Assembly: GCA_004352715.1 (NCBI GenBank)
Contig: SCFE01000093.1
Location: 1,402,957-1,466,956 of the forward strand
Source of the DNA: Hofstenia miamia
Lineage: Eukaryota; Xenacoelomorpha; Acoela
Length of the DNA: 64,000 bases
Reading direction: 5' to 3'
How positions within the stretch are numbered: the first letter of the stretch is position 1; each line of letters starts with the position of its first letter. Below, piece by piece: positions 24,629 to 35,525 of the stretch. The position numbers and the translations under genes are program-made. The notes under the pieces are model-generated. The model was not told the origin of the DNA. It did not search any database and saw only the letters and a program-made list of their open reading frames with translations.

Positions 24629-25550
24629 NNNNNNNNNNNNNNNNNNNNNNNNNNNNNNNNNNNNNNNNNNNNNNNNNNNNNNNNNNNNNNNNNNNNNNNN
24701 NNNNNNNNNNNNNNNNNNNNNNNNNNNNNNNNNNNNNNNNNNNNNNNNNNNNNNNNNNNNNNNNNNNNNNNNNNNNNNNNNNNNNNNNNNNNNNNNNNNN
24801 NNNNNNNNNNNNNNNNNNNNNNNNNNNNNNNNNNNNNNNNNNNNNNNNNNNNNNNNNNNNNNNNNNNNNNNNNNNNNNNNNNNNNNNNNNNNNNNNNNNN
24901 NNNNNNNNNNNNNNNNNNNNNNNNNNNNNNNNNNNNNNNNNNNNNNNNNNNNNNNNNNNNNNNNNNNNNNNNNNNNNNNNNNNNNNNNNNNNNNNNNNNN
25001 NNNNNNNNNNNNNNNNNNNNNNNNNNNNNNNNNNNNNNNNNNNNNNNNNNNNNNNNNNNNNNNNNNNNNNNNNNNNNNNNNNNNNNNNNNNNNNNNNNNN
25101 NNNNNNNNNNNNNNNNNNNNNNNNNNNNNNNNNNNNNNNNNNNNNNNNNNNNNNNNNNNNNNNNNNNNNNNNNNNNNNNNNNNNNNNNNNNNNNNNNNNN
25201 NNNNNNNNNNNNNNNNNNNNNNNNNNNNNNNNNNNNNNNNNNNNNNNNNNNNNNNNNNNNNNNNNNNNNNNNNNNNNNNNNNNNNNNNNNNNNNNNNNNN
25301 NNNNNNNNNNNNNNNNNNNNNNNNNNNNNNNNNNNNNNNNNNNNNNNNNNNNNNNNNNNNNNNNNNNNNNNNNNNNNNNNNNNNNNNNNNNNNNNNNNNN
25401 NNNNNNNNNNNNNNNNNNNNNNNNNNNNNNNNNNNNNNNNNNNNNNNNNNNNNNNNNNNNNNNNNNNNNNNNNNNNNNNNNNNNNNNNNNNNNNNNNNNN
25501 NNNNNNNNNNNNNNNNNNNNNNNNNNNNNNNNNNNNNNNNNNNNNNNNNN
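24629..25550. other. Assembly gap (N run)
   Basis: 922 N bases after a short (TA)n tract. The 5' end of the gene at 25553 lies in or beyond it. Confidence 0.99.
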
Positions 25551-25552
25551 AT

Positions 25553-27022
25553 TTCTGTGATATTACAACAATACCAATTGAGGGTTTGTTTTCTCACGAT
25601 TCGATTTCAAATAAAGTTCATTACAATGCTAAACACAAATTTGTTGAAGTTGTTGATGACTTGAAATACATATACTACGATGACAGAGGAGCGGTTACCT
25701 GCAAATCTAATACATGCAGCTGTGAGATGGCTGATACATCAAAATATTCAGATAATCCATATGATATTTTTAATCTTACTTATGAGGGAAGCCTTAAAAT
25801 CAATGAAAACTTATATGAATCATATTCCAAGATGAAGGGATCTTCACGAATTGTTATGCTAGTTGATAAGAAACAATGTCTTCCCATGGAACTAAGCATG
25901 CAACGAAATAATCTGAAGTATAGAACAATAAAATATGCACTTCATAAAGTAACAAATCAGAAAGAAAGCATTCTGCCTAAATGCAGAGCAGAAGTTGATA
26001 GATTACTTAACATGCCTAAATCAAACAAGCTTGTTTCAACATGTGACATCGAAGCAACTTCTGTTCATGGAAATGTTACATCTATCAAAAGAGGGCTCTC
26101 GCATTATTTTCAGTATAATGGAAAGAATCATATTTTTGAAATGCTTGCCAGTCATTCGTACATTTTCAAAAATGGAAAATTTGGCATCACATGTGCTTTG
26201 AAAACTTGCAATTGCAAAAAAAGTTCTGAATTTCCTGTAAGCAACTACTACAATATTTTCAATATGAAAAAAAATTCTACGGGAAAGGAGAATCTTTATG
26301 ACATATACAATAAACTCGATGAACTTAATTCAACATACGTGTTGCTGGTTGAAAAGAAATCATGTCTTCCCTATAAATTTACAAAATATACAAAATCTAT
26401 AAATTCAGCACCAATAAAGGAATATCAGTATGATATCGAAAATATTAAGGATCCTAAGTCACTTTTAACGAAATGTAAAGTGGAATTCAAAAGAGCTTAC
26501 CATCCAGTCAAAGTAATTTCCAAACTTAGATACCAACCTCCTGACTGCAACATCAAAACCACTTCCGTCTTAGGATATGCAACCGATGGGAATATGAACT
26601 ATAGTTTTCATTACAATGCAAACGACAAGTCAGTAGAAATAGGTATTGAAATGACCTATAAATTCATAGGGGAGAAGTTCAGCATTTCGTGTCTTCTGAG
26701 TGAGTGTAAATGTAGTAAAGATGCAGAAAAGTATGTAAATGCATTCTACGATATCAATGACATGAAAAAGAATGGAACTGTAAATAAAGGAAGTGGAAAT
26801 GTTTATGATGAATATGTTAAGGTTTATAAGCAGAACATGAAATCTGTGCTGCTTGTTGATAGTCAACGATGTCTTCCTTATAAATTAATAAGGTATCAAG
26901 CGTCTTTATTGGTATTTGAATTGGAATTTGATGTGAACAAAGCTTCTGATGGCGAGTCAATTTTACCGAAGAAGTGCGATTCTGAGTTTAATAAAGTTTA
27001 CAATCATCATGAAACAGAATGA
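25553..27022 (+). CDS. Partial secreted-type protein of three six-cysteine repeats, family not recognised
   Basis: I do not recognise this family. The frame is open from the gap edge to TGA at 27020-27022 (489 visible residues), so the start, and any signal peptide, lie in the gap. Numbering from the first visible residue, three homologous domains cover about 1-150, 163-315 and 331-482. Each has cysteines in the pattern C-x47-49-C-x4-C-x-C-x49-52-C-x34-36-C (2/50/55/57/109/144; 164/214/219/221/271/308; 332/380/385/387/440/475). Shared motifs are F/VxYNxxxxxxE, then C-x4-C-x-C, then Y(D/N)I-x(5-20)-N(L/V)Y-x2-Y, then LLV(D/E)-x3-CLP, then L(P/T)K(K)C. Six N-x-S/T sequons and even cysteine numbers suggest an extracellular, disulfide-bonded protein. 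No transmembrane helix or GPI-like tail is visible. The last domain ends six residues before the stop. Confidence 0.85.
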   Translation, partial: FCDITTIPIEGLFSHDSISNKVHYNAKHKFVEVVDDLKYIYYDDRGAVTCKSNTCSCEMADTSKYSDNPYDIFNLTYEGSLKINENLYESYSKMKGSSRIVMLVDKKQCLPMELSMQRNNLKYRTIKYALHKVTNQKESILPKCRAEVDRLLNMPKSNKLVSTCDIEATSVHGNVTSIKRGLSHYFQYNGKNHIFEMLASHSYIFKNGKFGITCALKTCNCKKSSEFPVSNYYNIFNMKKNSTGKENLYDIYNKLDELNSTYVLLVEKKSCLPYKFTKYTKSINSAPIKEYQYDIENIKDPKSLLTKCKVEFKRAYHPVKVISKLRYQPPDCNIKTTSVLGYATDGNMNYSFHYNANDKSVEIGIEMTYKFIGEKFSISCLLSECKCSKDAEKYVNAFYDINDMKKNGTVNKGSGNVYDEYVKVYKQNMKSVLLVDSQRCLPYKLIRYQASLLVFELEFDVNKASDGESILPKKCDSEFNKVYNHHETE

Positions 27023-27132
27023 TATATTGAAAAGTAGTAATCTTGTAAAATTCTTAGAATACACTTTACTTTTTAATTTTATATCAGTTTATATTATAAT
27101 TATTAAAGAATACGAAAAATCAGCGCCCAAAA

Positions 27133-27138
27133 AATAAA
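27133..27138 (+). promoter_or_regulatory. Possible polyadenylation signal
   Basis: An aataaa hexamer about 110 bases after the stop of the three-repeat gene. It is supported only by position. Confidence 0.35.
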
Positions 27139-30052
27139 AATTGGCTGAGAAAAGCAGAACATTGAAATATTGATGCACATAAACTAGCAGTTGGAAGACA
27201 ATATAGCAAGTATTTTAAACGTAGAGTGTAAAAACCTATCACAAAATTAGTATAAATTCAGTCATGAAGACTTAGAATGTATGATACACTGGAGATTGAA
27301 TTCGTATGATACGAGCTAAAAACAGAAGATGAGTGTGAGTTCATACACAGTGAGACATATAGCAAGCCTTGCAGAAAACTGGTCTTGAAGGTTTGAGGTT
27401 GTCTTGAGAAGGTCCTTCGGTAAGAAAAAGGACGTCCACCGGACATTTTGAAGACTAATCATGGCGCAAACTAAAAATTTGTTTTGTAGGTAACTGAAAT
27501 ATTACATTTTTATTAACCTTATTCCATGCTTTAAACAGATTTAAGATTGATTTGCTTTAACCCTATTCCTATTGGGGGTGTAAATTGCACACCAGCCACA
27601 TATCATAAAAATCAAAATTTTGATTTGCTAAAGGCTTATGGCAAATTTTCATCTAATAAAATTTTATTTTATACATTTACTAAAAATTGTGTCAATCTCT
27701 TTGCCCAAATATAGTTATGGGCATGTTGTTTCATATTTAGCCCGTCTTATTCCTCATGATACAATTTTTTGCTACAATTTGGGTACTGGAAGAATAAGAC
27801 ATTGTGCTGTACAATTTCTATCAACGTTAAAAAATCTCCTGTAGAAAAATGCTGGTGTCAACAAAAAATATGTTAATAATATGCACTCTTTAATATTCTA
27901 TGCAATGAGAAGCTAACTACCAAATTTCAAAGTCATTGGATTATTATTAAGGAAAATATGAATTGATGCAATTTTGATTTGAAGTGTTAGATGCCATCTT
28001 CGAGCAAAATACATAAGATTTTCAAATGTAATTTATATAAAATATGTTAAAGTCAAATGCAATTATAATTTTTAAAGTGTACCCCGGGTATATTTGGACA
28101 AAGATTTGAAGTATTCATAAAATACTAAACGTGTTGATATTTCATGACTTTTATGTTTTGACAAATTATTTTAAACCGTGAAATTTCTCTTTCAATAGAC
28201 CTCTGGAATTCGATATTGCGTATTTCATAGAATTATATTGATTCATTATCAATATCCTTCACTGCTATGATGAGCAGTAAAATCAATAATTAATGACAAT
28301 AACAAATTGCTTTATACCATTATACATTATAAGTGGGGGAGCAAGTGAAATGTAATAATTTAGTATTAATTCAACACAAAATTTCTGTTCTGAAATACCT
28401 TGTTAGAGCAACTGAGAAGTTACACATTCATCAATGTTTCCATTCAAATTCACTTAATCGTACTTCATTAATGTTTCTTTTCAAATTGTTGTTAACTACC
28501 AATTTGCTATGAATTTGTGGGCCCACCAAATTCTTAGAACTTAGACTCAGCCATTTCATTTGTGAAGGGATTCTGAAAATACATTTGGTTAAATGAACAT
28601 GATTTCTGCAGTAGATAGTATTGCATGGACAAATCATTTTTGATTTTTCTTTTTTTTAAGAAAACAAAGAGCATTCATTTCATTCTCCTCGATTCAAAGG
28701 AACTGAATTTAAACTATTGACTTTTTGTTTATCCTATTTTTTTTGAATTGTATTTTAGCGACTAAGAAATTTCAGTGTTTTCAACTTTTACAGGAAATTA
28801 TCACAACTTTAGCTAATTCTTGTGGTTTTAAATTCAGGAGAATCTGTATATTAACAGACTTTTATATAAGGTCCATGCTCTTTTTCCTCTATGCAATTGC
28901 GCGAAAAGGTTTGAATGCTTTGATACATTTTCAAATTTGAAAATAGGCTTGGTCACGTATAAAGCTTTCGCTTTTTGAATATTGCATCTTCAATAGGGTT
29001 GCTGAAATTTGAATAGGAAAATTTCAAAACAATCATAAGAAAACTATTTGATTACATAAAATAGATAATATTTACTTGAAATTGAATGTCAAATACAATC
29101 ACGCTTTAACTAAGAATTTGAAGGTTTCCTGTTTAAAAGTTTGTTGGAATGACTTATTCTCTTGAAAACTATTTTGATTTTCAATTAGAATAGTCCAAGT
29201 TGCATCTTTCAAAGTTATTGCAGAACTAAATGAAATCAATACTTTGCCATTTAGTGGATTCACCAAATAGTTCTATAATTGATAAATTTCTAAAATTGTA
29301 TATTCCTACGTTATTGCTTAGACATTGAATCAGAGTTCCATCTCATAACTTGCATTTTGACGTTTCTACTGATTATATTATATTGCAGAATTCAATTATT
29401 GGCCAAGTTTTATTGAACAATACAGCAATCAATTTTGCTAAATCTTTAGCTTGATCCTTCATGATTACATTAGTTATGCAATTATAACCTATTTCAAATA
29501 CCAATACTTTGGTAAACAAGTTCACTTAAATATCATATGTTGAATTTTATAGTTTTTAAGCATTAATATTTGGCGGGAGTAAGGTGATCTCATTTATATA
29601 TATTTGGCGCTAGGTAAATACATACATTTTAATTCTTTATTTATATTAAAATTATTTTTTCGCCTTCTTAATTGTTTTTTTTGATAAATTAGACATTATT
29701 GTCTTCACTTTATTTAGAATGTAGGAACCATAATATATTTGAAATAGTAGACGAGTATCCGAATTTTACAGAGTTTATAATAGAACAATTTGGCGCTAAT
29801 TATTATTGAATTCTCCAAACGATTTGTAATTAAGTACATACATATACATGTATAGACGAACCTGGCTTGAGGATCAAAACGAATTTGAATATTCAAAAAA
29901 AGGTAATAAGTAGAAAAAGCCTTAATTTTTTGTTTACTTTATGGTTATAATTTTTTTCAATTTAGCCTTATTTTCATGATTTTAGCTTATTTTGTTACAA
30001 ATGTCTAAATAAATATTTTAAGCATTATATATATATACATACATATATATAC

Positions 30053-30095
<43 letters not shown>
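27139..30095. other. No gene recognised; ends in (TA)n
   Basis: About 3 kb of AT-rich sequence. I see no domain, splice-supported frame or repeat family. Small frames (27258-27446, 27638-27844, 28431-28637, 28725-28940) carry no motifs. It ends in a (TA)n/(CA)-like tract at 30030-30095 next to the Tc1-like element. Confidence 0.5.
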
Positions 30096-30579
30096 CAATA
30101 CTAGTAAAAGCTTGGGAACAGTAACCTGTCTAAAGCTTGTTTTATGCTATTTCCTGGAAATTTCGTAAAATTCCAGGAATTCCCAATTTTTTCTTAGAAT
30201 TTACAACAGATTCATTTAGCCAATCAAATTAACACAACTTTAGATTTACACGCAATACATTTTCACTGAAAAAGCACTATCATTATAGTTTGAAGTATGG
30301 TCTGTGGTAGTGAAATTTCACCAAAAAAGCATGCTCAAATTCATATCTTGTACGAGGAGCTGTTAGAATGGGCGTGTCAGTATCTTCGGTATCCAGAAGT
30401 GTTACTCACTATCAGCAGCTGCAAATGTTTTCCTCTCGCAAGCGGTCTCGAAGACCAAAAGTGAAAACCCCCCAGACTGACCGTCTCATTTACCATTACG
30501 TCGTCAATCAACCATTCTCTTCATCTTCAGAAGTCAAAGCAAATCTAGGTGCAGTACTGCAGAATGTATCAACACGCAC

Positions 30580-31076
30580 CAGACTTGTCAACGAGCCGAG
30601 CTTCTAACGAGCCGAGCCGAGCTTTAGCACAGTATTTGATGTACAACGAGCTTATATTAGGCAAAACAAGTTTATAGTTCTGCTTGTTAATTTGATTATA
30701 GAGATTTTTCTTCAGTATGCCTTCCTATAGTCTTATTTAAGAAATGTTTATTAAATAATAGGAAGAGCTATGTAAAAAATTCTTTGAGCNNNNNNNNNNN
30801 NNNNNNNNNNNNNNNNNNNNNNNNNNNNNNNNNNNNNNNNNNNNNNNNNNNNNNNNNNNNNNNNNNNNNNNNNNNNNNNNNNNNNNNNNNNNNNNNNNNN
30901 NNNAGGAAGAGCTATGTAAAAAATTCTTTGAGCAAAATATTTTTAAAAAAATACCGAGATAAAACGAGCCTCATTCAAAGATTTTATGTGGCGAGCCGAG
31001 CCAAGCCGAACTTACGCAAAATTTAAGAGAGACGAGCCGAGCCGAGCTTGGAAATGTCAACTCGTTTACAAGTCTG
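30580..31076. mobile_element. hAT-like non-autonomous element nested in Tc1 copy 1
   Basis: The ends are inverted: cagacttgtcaacgag at 30580-30595 and its complement with one difference at 31061-31076. They are flanked by a perfect 8-base direct duplication, acacgcac, at 30572-30579 and 31077-31084. The uninterrupted site is seen in Tc1 copy 2 near 51006 (one acacgcac). An 8-base duplication is characteristic of hAT superfamily insertion. The interior near both ends has gagccgagc repeats. A gap at 30790-30903 lies between identical 30-base sequences, so the true element is probably shorter than drawn. Confidence 0.85.
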
Positions 31077-31278
31077 ACACGCACCGTTAGGCATTGATTG
31101 AATACTACTTTTGACCTTCCATCGTGCAAACCGGCAGCCAAAACCCGATTGTCTTCAAAGAACATTTGAGACCGGTTGCGCTTCTGCAGGCAATACCAAT
31201 ACTACACCCCTGAGATGAGGCATCAAGTAATGTTTAGTAACAAATCCAAGGTTTGCCCGTTTACATCATACCAGCCAC

Positions 31279-31653
31279 ATGTTCGATGACCAAAAAACCA
31301 AAAATTCAAAACACGTTACATGCAACAGCATCTTCTGTGACGATTTGGGTGCTATAACTGTGAATGGGCATGCAGGTCTGCATTTTGTGCCTCACAACGA
31401 GATAGTCACAGCTAAGATCTACCTCAAAATAATGCAAGAGAAAGTTCCCATGTTTATGCAGCTTCGTGGTACATCTGTACTACAACAGGATGGTGCTCCT
31501 TGCCTCAGCACCAAAATTGTGAAACAGCGGATTGCATCAGAAGACTTTCAGCTGCTTGAGAACTGGCCGGGAAACTCACCAGACCTCAACGTCAAAGAAA
31601 ATTGCTGGCATCACATCAAAAACTGTCTGAGGAAGCGCCAATGCACGATCTGA
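31279..31653 (+). pseudogene. Tc1-like transposase, C-terminal catalytic part
   Basis: This is a 124-codon open segment of the DDE/D transposase of copy 1. It contains AITVNGHAGLHFVPHNE, the second catalytic Asp in LQQDGAPC, and the catalytic Glu in PDLNVKENCW. I count 35 residues between that Asp and Glu, one more than the DD34E spacing of classical Tc1. The first catalytic Asp region upstream is mutated (FSNKS in place of FSDES) and partly deleted. The enzyme would cut and rejoin transposon ends at TA sites if intact; this copy cannot. Confidence 0.82.
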
Positions 31654-31940
31654 AGGAGCAAATTAAAGTGGTATGGTGCACAGAGATTACTAATGATTCT
31701 TGTAGAAAGCTGGTCGAGTCAATGTCAAATTGCATTGCTGCACGTTTGGCCAATAATGGCGGACATACAAAACATTGGTGAGTTTTTCTGAATTAACTAT
31801 TTACTTTCTACACGGTATTATCATATTGTTTCTACATTGTGATATTATATTGTTTCTACATTGCATTTTTTAGTGTAAAATACAAAAATTTCTAAATTTG
31901 GAAAGTGTTCCTAAACTTTTGGCCATTACTGTATATATAT

Positions 31941-33897
31941 ATACATTCCTTAAAGGAACTTTCCTTTGACAAATCAATATATATATCTAAATATGATAAA
32001 GGTAATGGAGTTATAGTGATGAATAAATCAGCGAATGTAACTAAGATGGAAACAATATTAAGTGATACAAGTAAATTTAGAAAAGAAGACACATCCAACA
32101 TTACAACAAAGTTTATCAGAGAAGAAGAAAAATTCAATAAAAAGCTTCTTAAAATGAAAAAGAATGGAGAGATAACCAAGGAGCTTTATGAACAATTTAG
32201 AAGCACGGGTTCACANAACTAAGATGGAAACAATATTAAGTGATACAAGTAAATTTAGAAAAGAAGACACATCCAACATTACAACACAGTTTATCAGAGA
32301 AGAAGAAAAATTTAATAAAAAGCTTCTAGAAATGAAAAAGAATGGAGAGATAACCAAGGAGCTTTATGAACAATTTAGAAGCATGGGTTCACAGCCTTGC
32401 CGACAATATGGTCTTCCAAAAATACATAAAGATCTAAATAATCCACCAATGAGACCAATACTATCAACTACAAATTTTCAAAATGTAAAGTTAACAAAAT
32501 GGCTTGATAAACTATTGAAAAAAAATACATTCCAACAAAATACAACATAAAAGATATGCTTGATTTTTTATCAAAATTATCACAAGGATTTAACTCAAAT
32601 ACCAATAATTTTCTTGTAAGTTACGATGTGAAGTCTTTATTCACGAATATATCAATTAAAACAACAATTGATCATATCATACCAACTATTCCAGAAAATG
32701 AGATATAAGTAACTCATGATACTTTGCGAAAATTACTATGCATGTGTTGCCTTGATACGCCATTTCTATTTAATAATAACATCAACAGACAAATTGAAAG
32801 CATGGCAATGGGATCAGCATTAGGTCCCACAATGGCAGCATTCGCAATGGATATCATTGAATGTAATTTTGATGAAAGAACTTCTAATAAGCCTANNNNN
32901 NNNNNNNNNNNNNNNNNNNNNNNNNNNNNNNNNNNNNNNNNNNNNNNNNNNNNNNNNNNNNNNNNNNNNNNNNNNNNNNNNNNNNNNNNNNNNNNNNNNN
33001 NNNNNNNNNNNNNNNNNNNNNNNNNNNNNNNNNNNNNNNNNNNNNNNNNNNNNNNNNNNNNNNNNNNNNNNNNNNNNNNNNNNNNNNNNNNNNNNNNNNN
33101 NNNNNNNNNNNNNNNNNNNNNNNNNNNNNNNNNNNNNNNNNNNNNNNNNNNNNNNNNNNNNNNNNNNNNNNNNNNNNNNNNNNNNNNNNNNNNNNNNNNN
33201 NNNNNNNNNNNNNNNNNNNNNNNNNNNNNNNNNNNNNNNNNNNNNNNNNNNNNNNNNNNNNNNNNNNNNNNNNNNNNNNNNNNNNNNNNNNNNNNNNNNN
33301 NNNNNNNNNNNNNNNNNNNNNNNNNNNNNNNNNNNNNNNNNNNNNNNNNNNNNNNNNNNNNNNNNNNNNNNNNNNNNNNNNNNNNNNNNNNNNNNNNNNN
33401 NNNNNNNNNNNNNNNNNNNNNNNNNNNNNNNNNNNNNNNNNNNNNNNNNNNNNNNNNNNNNNNNNNNNNNNNNNNNNNNNNNNNNNNNNNNNNNNNNNNN
33501 NNNNNNNNNNNNNNNNNNNNNNNNNNNNNNNNNNNNNNNNNNNNNNNNNNNNNNNNNNNNNNNNNNNNNNNNNNNNNNNNNNNNNNNNNNNNNNNNNNNN
33601 NNNNNNNNNNNNNNNNNNNNNNNNNNNNNNNNNNNNNNNNNNNNNNNNNNNNNNNNNNNNNNNNNNNNNNNNNNNNNNNNNNNNNNNNNNNNNNNNNNNN
33701 NNNNNNNNNNNNNNNNNNNNNNNNNNNNNNNNNNNNNNNNNNNNNNNNNNNNNNNNNNNNNNNNNNNNNNNNNNNNNNNNNNNNNNNNNNNNNNNNNNNN
33801 NNNNNNNNNNNNNNNNNNNNNNNNNNNNNNNNNNGGTCTATCCTTTCCTTAGCGTCTATGCTAAAAAGAATATGAAGAAGCTCAGTATAATCACTTC

Positions 33898-33900
<3 letters not shown>
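31941..33900 (+). mobile_element. Penelope-like retroelement, copy 1
   Basis: Reverse transcriptase of the Penelope type, in order: KYDKGNGVIVMNKSA near 32000, RQYGLPKIHKD near 32402, RPILSTTNFQ near 32453, SYDVKSLFTNIS near 32620, and QIESMAMGSALGPTMAAFAM near 32794, which is the family's AMGSPLGP block. The catalytic DD block and the GIY-YIG endonuclease would follow but fall in the gap at 32896-33834. A stop (32548) and a frame change break the ORF. A single N at 32216 separates two near-identical ~177-base copies (32039-32215 and 32218-32394), so part of this region is an assembly duplicate. It starts right after the Tc1-like element. Confidence 0.88.
32896..33834. other. Assembly gap (N run)
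   Basis: 939 N bases inside the Penelope-like element. Confidence 0.99.

Positions 33901-33931
<31 letters not shown>
33900..33931. repeat. (TA)n microsatellite
   Basis: TA repeat after the Penelope-like element. Confidence 0.9.
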
Positions 33932-33933
<2 letters not shown>

Positions 33934-35210
33934 AGCTATGCAAATCTAGAATGCAAAACTGAAGTTGAGAAGGCACTATTCTTTGTCTCAGAAAACAGTC
34001 TAAGATAATATGTTTTTCATTTAAAAGAATTTTAATAGTAAACGCTTTTTATTGAATATGCTGATGCTTGATGGCCTTTTGGAATGCATTTCTCAAGATA
34101 AACCTAAGTATTTCTTCTGCTTACTTAAGGTTTTGCAAGGTTCATTAGAAGAACATTTAAGAGAATGTCAAGCGCAACTTTTTGTGAAAATGGAAGTCTT
34201 TGATTGTGTAGAACTAATGGAATTTAAAAGGTTTCTAGATTTGACAGTGAGACCTTAAATGTAAGAAAAATGATGCTTTACACAGCATTTTGTAAATAAT
34301 GCAAAGCAACTAATTATACCTCTCGGTTTTCTTAGCAAACGCTTACCTTCAAAATAAGAGAGGAATATACATAACACAATGAAATAGCTGATCATTCTAA
34401 AGCATCCTGTTATCCTGAAAGAGTTCAGTAGTTGAATGAAGAACAGCACATTCTGTTTTTAATATTATGTTGCCCATTAAGCAATTAATTTTTTGCAAAA
34501 AGTGAAATTTTCGTAGTATTTGAACAAAAGTATTCCAAAGCAAAATTTTGGAATTTTTGATAGTGTAAAACTTTCAATTAAAGGTGCATAATATGAAATA
34601 ATTATTCTGCTCATATTGTATAGCACTTTTAAATATAGATACAATATGGAAATACAAGATATTAAAATAATTTTTTGGTAAAAAAAATATAGCCTATATA
34701 TTTGATTTATACATATTTTGTAAAATATTACTCGAATTTCAAGCTGTAATGCACTAAGAATTGTAAAAATATTAGTAAAACGTACAGTTTGTAAAATTCG
34801 GGTAAATCATAACGAAATCAGAAATATATTCTAATCCAAAAATATAATAATTTTTTATTTCACTTATGTGCAATTCCTGATTTTAAATTGAAATTCCTGT
34901 TTCAAATGAAATTGAATCTTAAAGGTGTTTTGCAGGTATACTGCTCAATTATTTCCTCGAAATAATGTTCCCATGGTAGAGTAAGAACCAGGATTCGAAA
35001 ATGGACACTCCGATTCGGGTAAAAAATAAACGGGTAAATTTGGATTGTTTCGCACACTTAGACGAGTAAGGTCGGTCTCAGATCATTTATAATCCTTGGG
35101 TTGGACGACATCTAACAGATGTAATGAACAATTGAAGAAATGAAACATTTGAATCTTTGAAATAGAGATGACGGAGACGTCTACCACCGCAGAAAAACGA
35201 AACTCACCGT
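33932..35210. other. No gene recognised
   Basis: AT-rich. A 68-codon + frame at 34052-34258 (MNMLMLDGLLECISQDKPKY...) has no known motif and no paralogue in the window, so I do not call it a gene. Confidence 0.45.
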
Positions 35211-35525
35211 GGTTACTGCCAAATCCTTATTTATGAGAGCTACCAACTTAAAACTTGGTACTGTTATATACTTTCAACTAAATTACAAATTCTATTAATA
35301 TAAAAATTTATAATTTTCCTAAAATAGTTAACATTGATATTTTTAATTTTCACAAGGTACTTTTCTTGATCAACGATGCCATGCGGTATAACGCAGGGAC
35401 ATTTTCCTAACCGCTACCACACCGCGATATTCCGCAGTGTGCTCCTCTACGCACATTTCTACTTTGAAATTCTAAAAGAATTTAATTATTTTTGTATTTT
35501 TTATTGAATTGTATTGTTTTTAGAC
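35211..35525. repeat. Short dispersed repeat, copy 1 (SINE/MITE-like)
   Basis: About 300 bases matching 45271-45553 in the same orientation, from ttatttatgag(a/g)gctacc to ttgtattttttattga. This copy has an extra ~40-base GC-richer segment (ctaccacaccgcgatattcc). It is non-coding. Because the second copy interrupts a Penelope element, it is a mobile repeat rather than a local duplication. Confidence 0.7.

Larger units (their letters stand above)
30096..31931 (+). mobile_element. Tc1-like DNA transposon, copy 1 (with nested hAT-like insertion)
   Basis: The right terminal repeat at 31907-31931 (aacttttggccattactg) and a decayed left one at 30096-30119 (caatactagtaaaagcttgg) match the termini of the second copy at 50339-52470. 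Both ends abut TA, the usual target. The transposase remnant begins at ATG 30299 with a helix-turn-helix segment (MGVSVSSVSRSVTHYQQL, from 30368) and ends near 31781. It has lost ~20 codons near the start and ~100 bases around the first catalytic Asp, and is split by a 497-base insertion. It is therefore inactive. Confidence 0.88.

Noticed and set aside
25995-26201. Alternative frame inside the three-repeat gene
   Set aside because: It is out of frame with the conserved repeated domains and has no motif.
34052-34258. 68-codon + frame MNMLMLDGLLECISQ...
   Set aside because: Looks protein-like by composition but has no paralogue, motif or splice context; could be an exon but cannot be supported.
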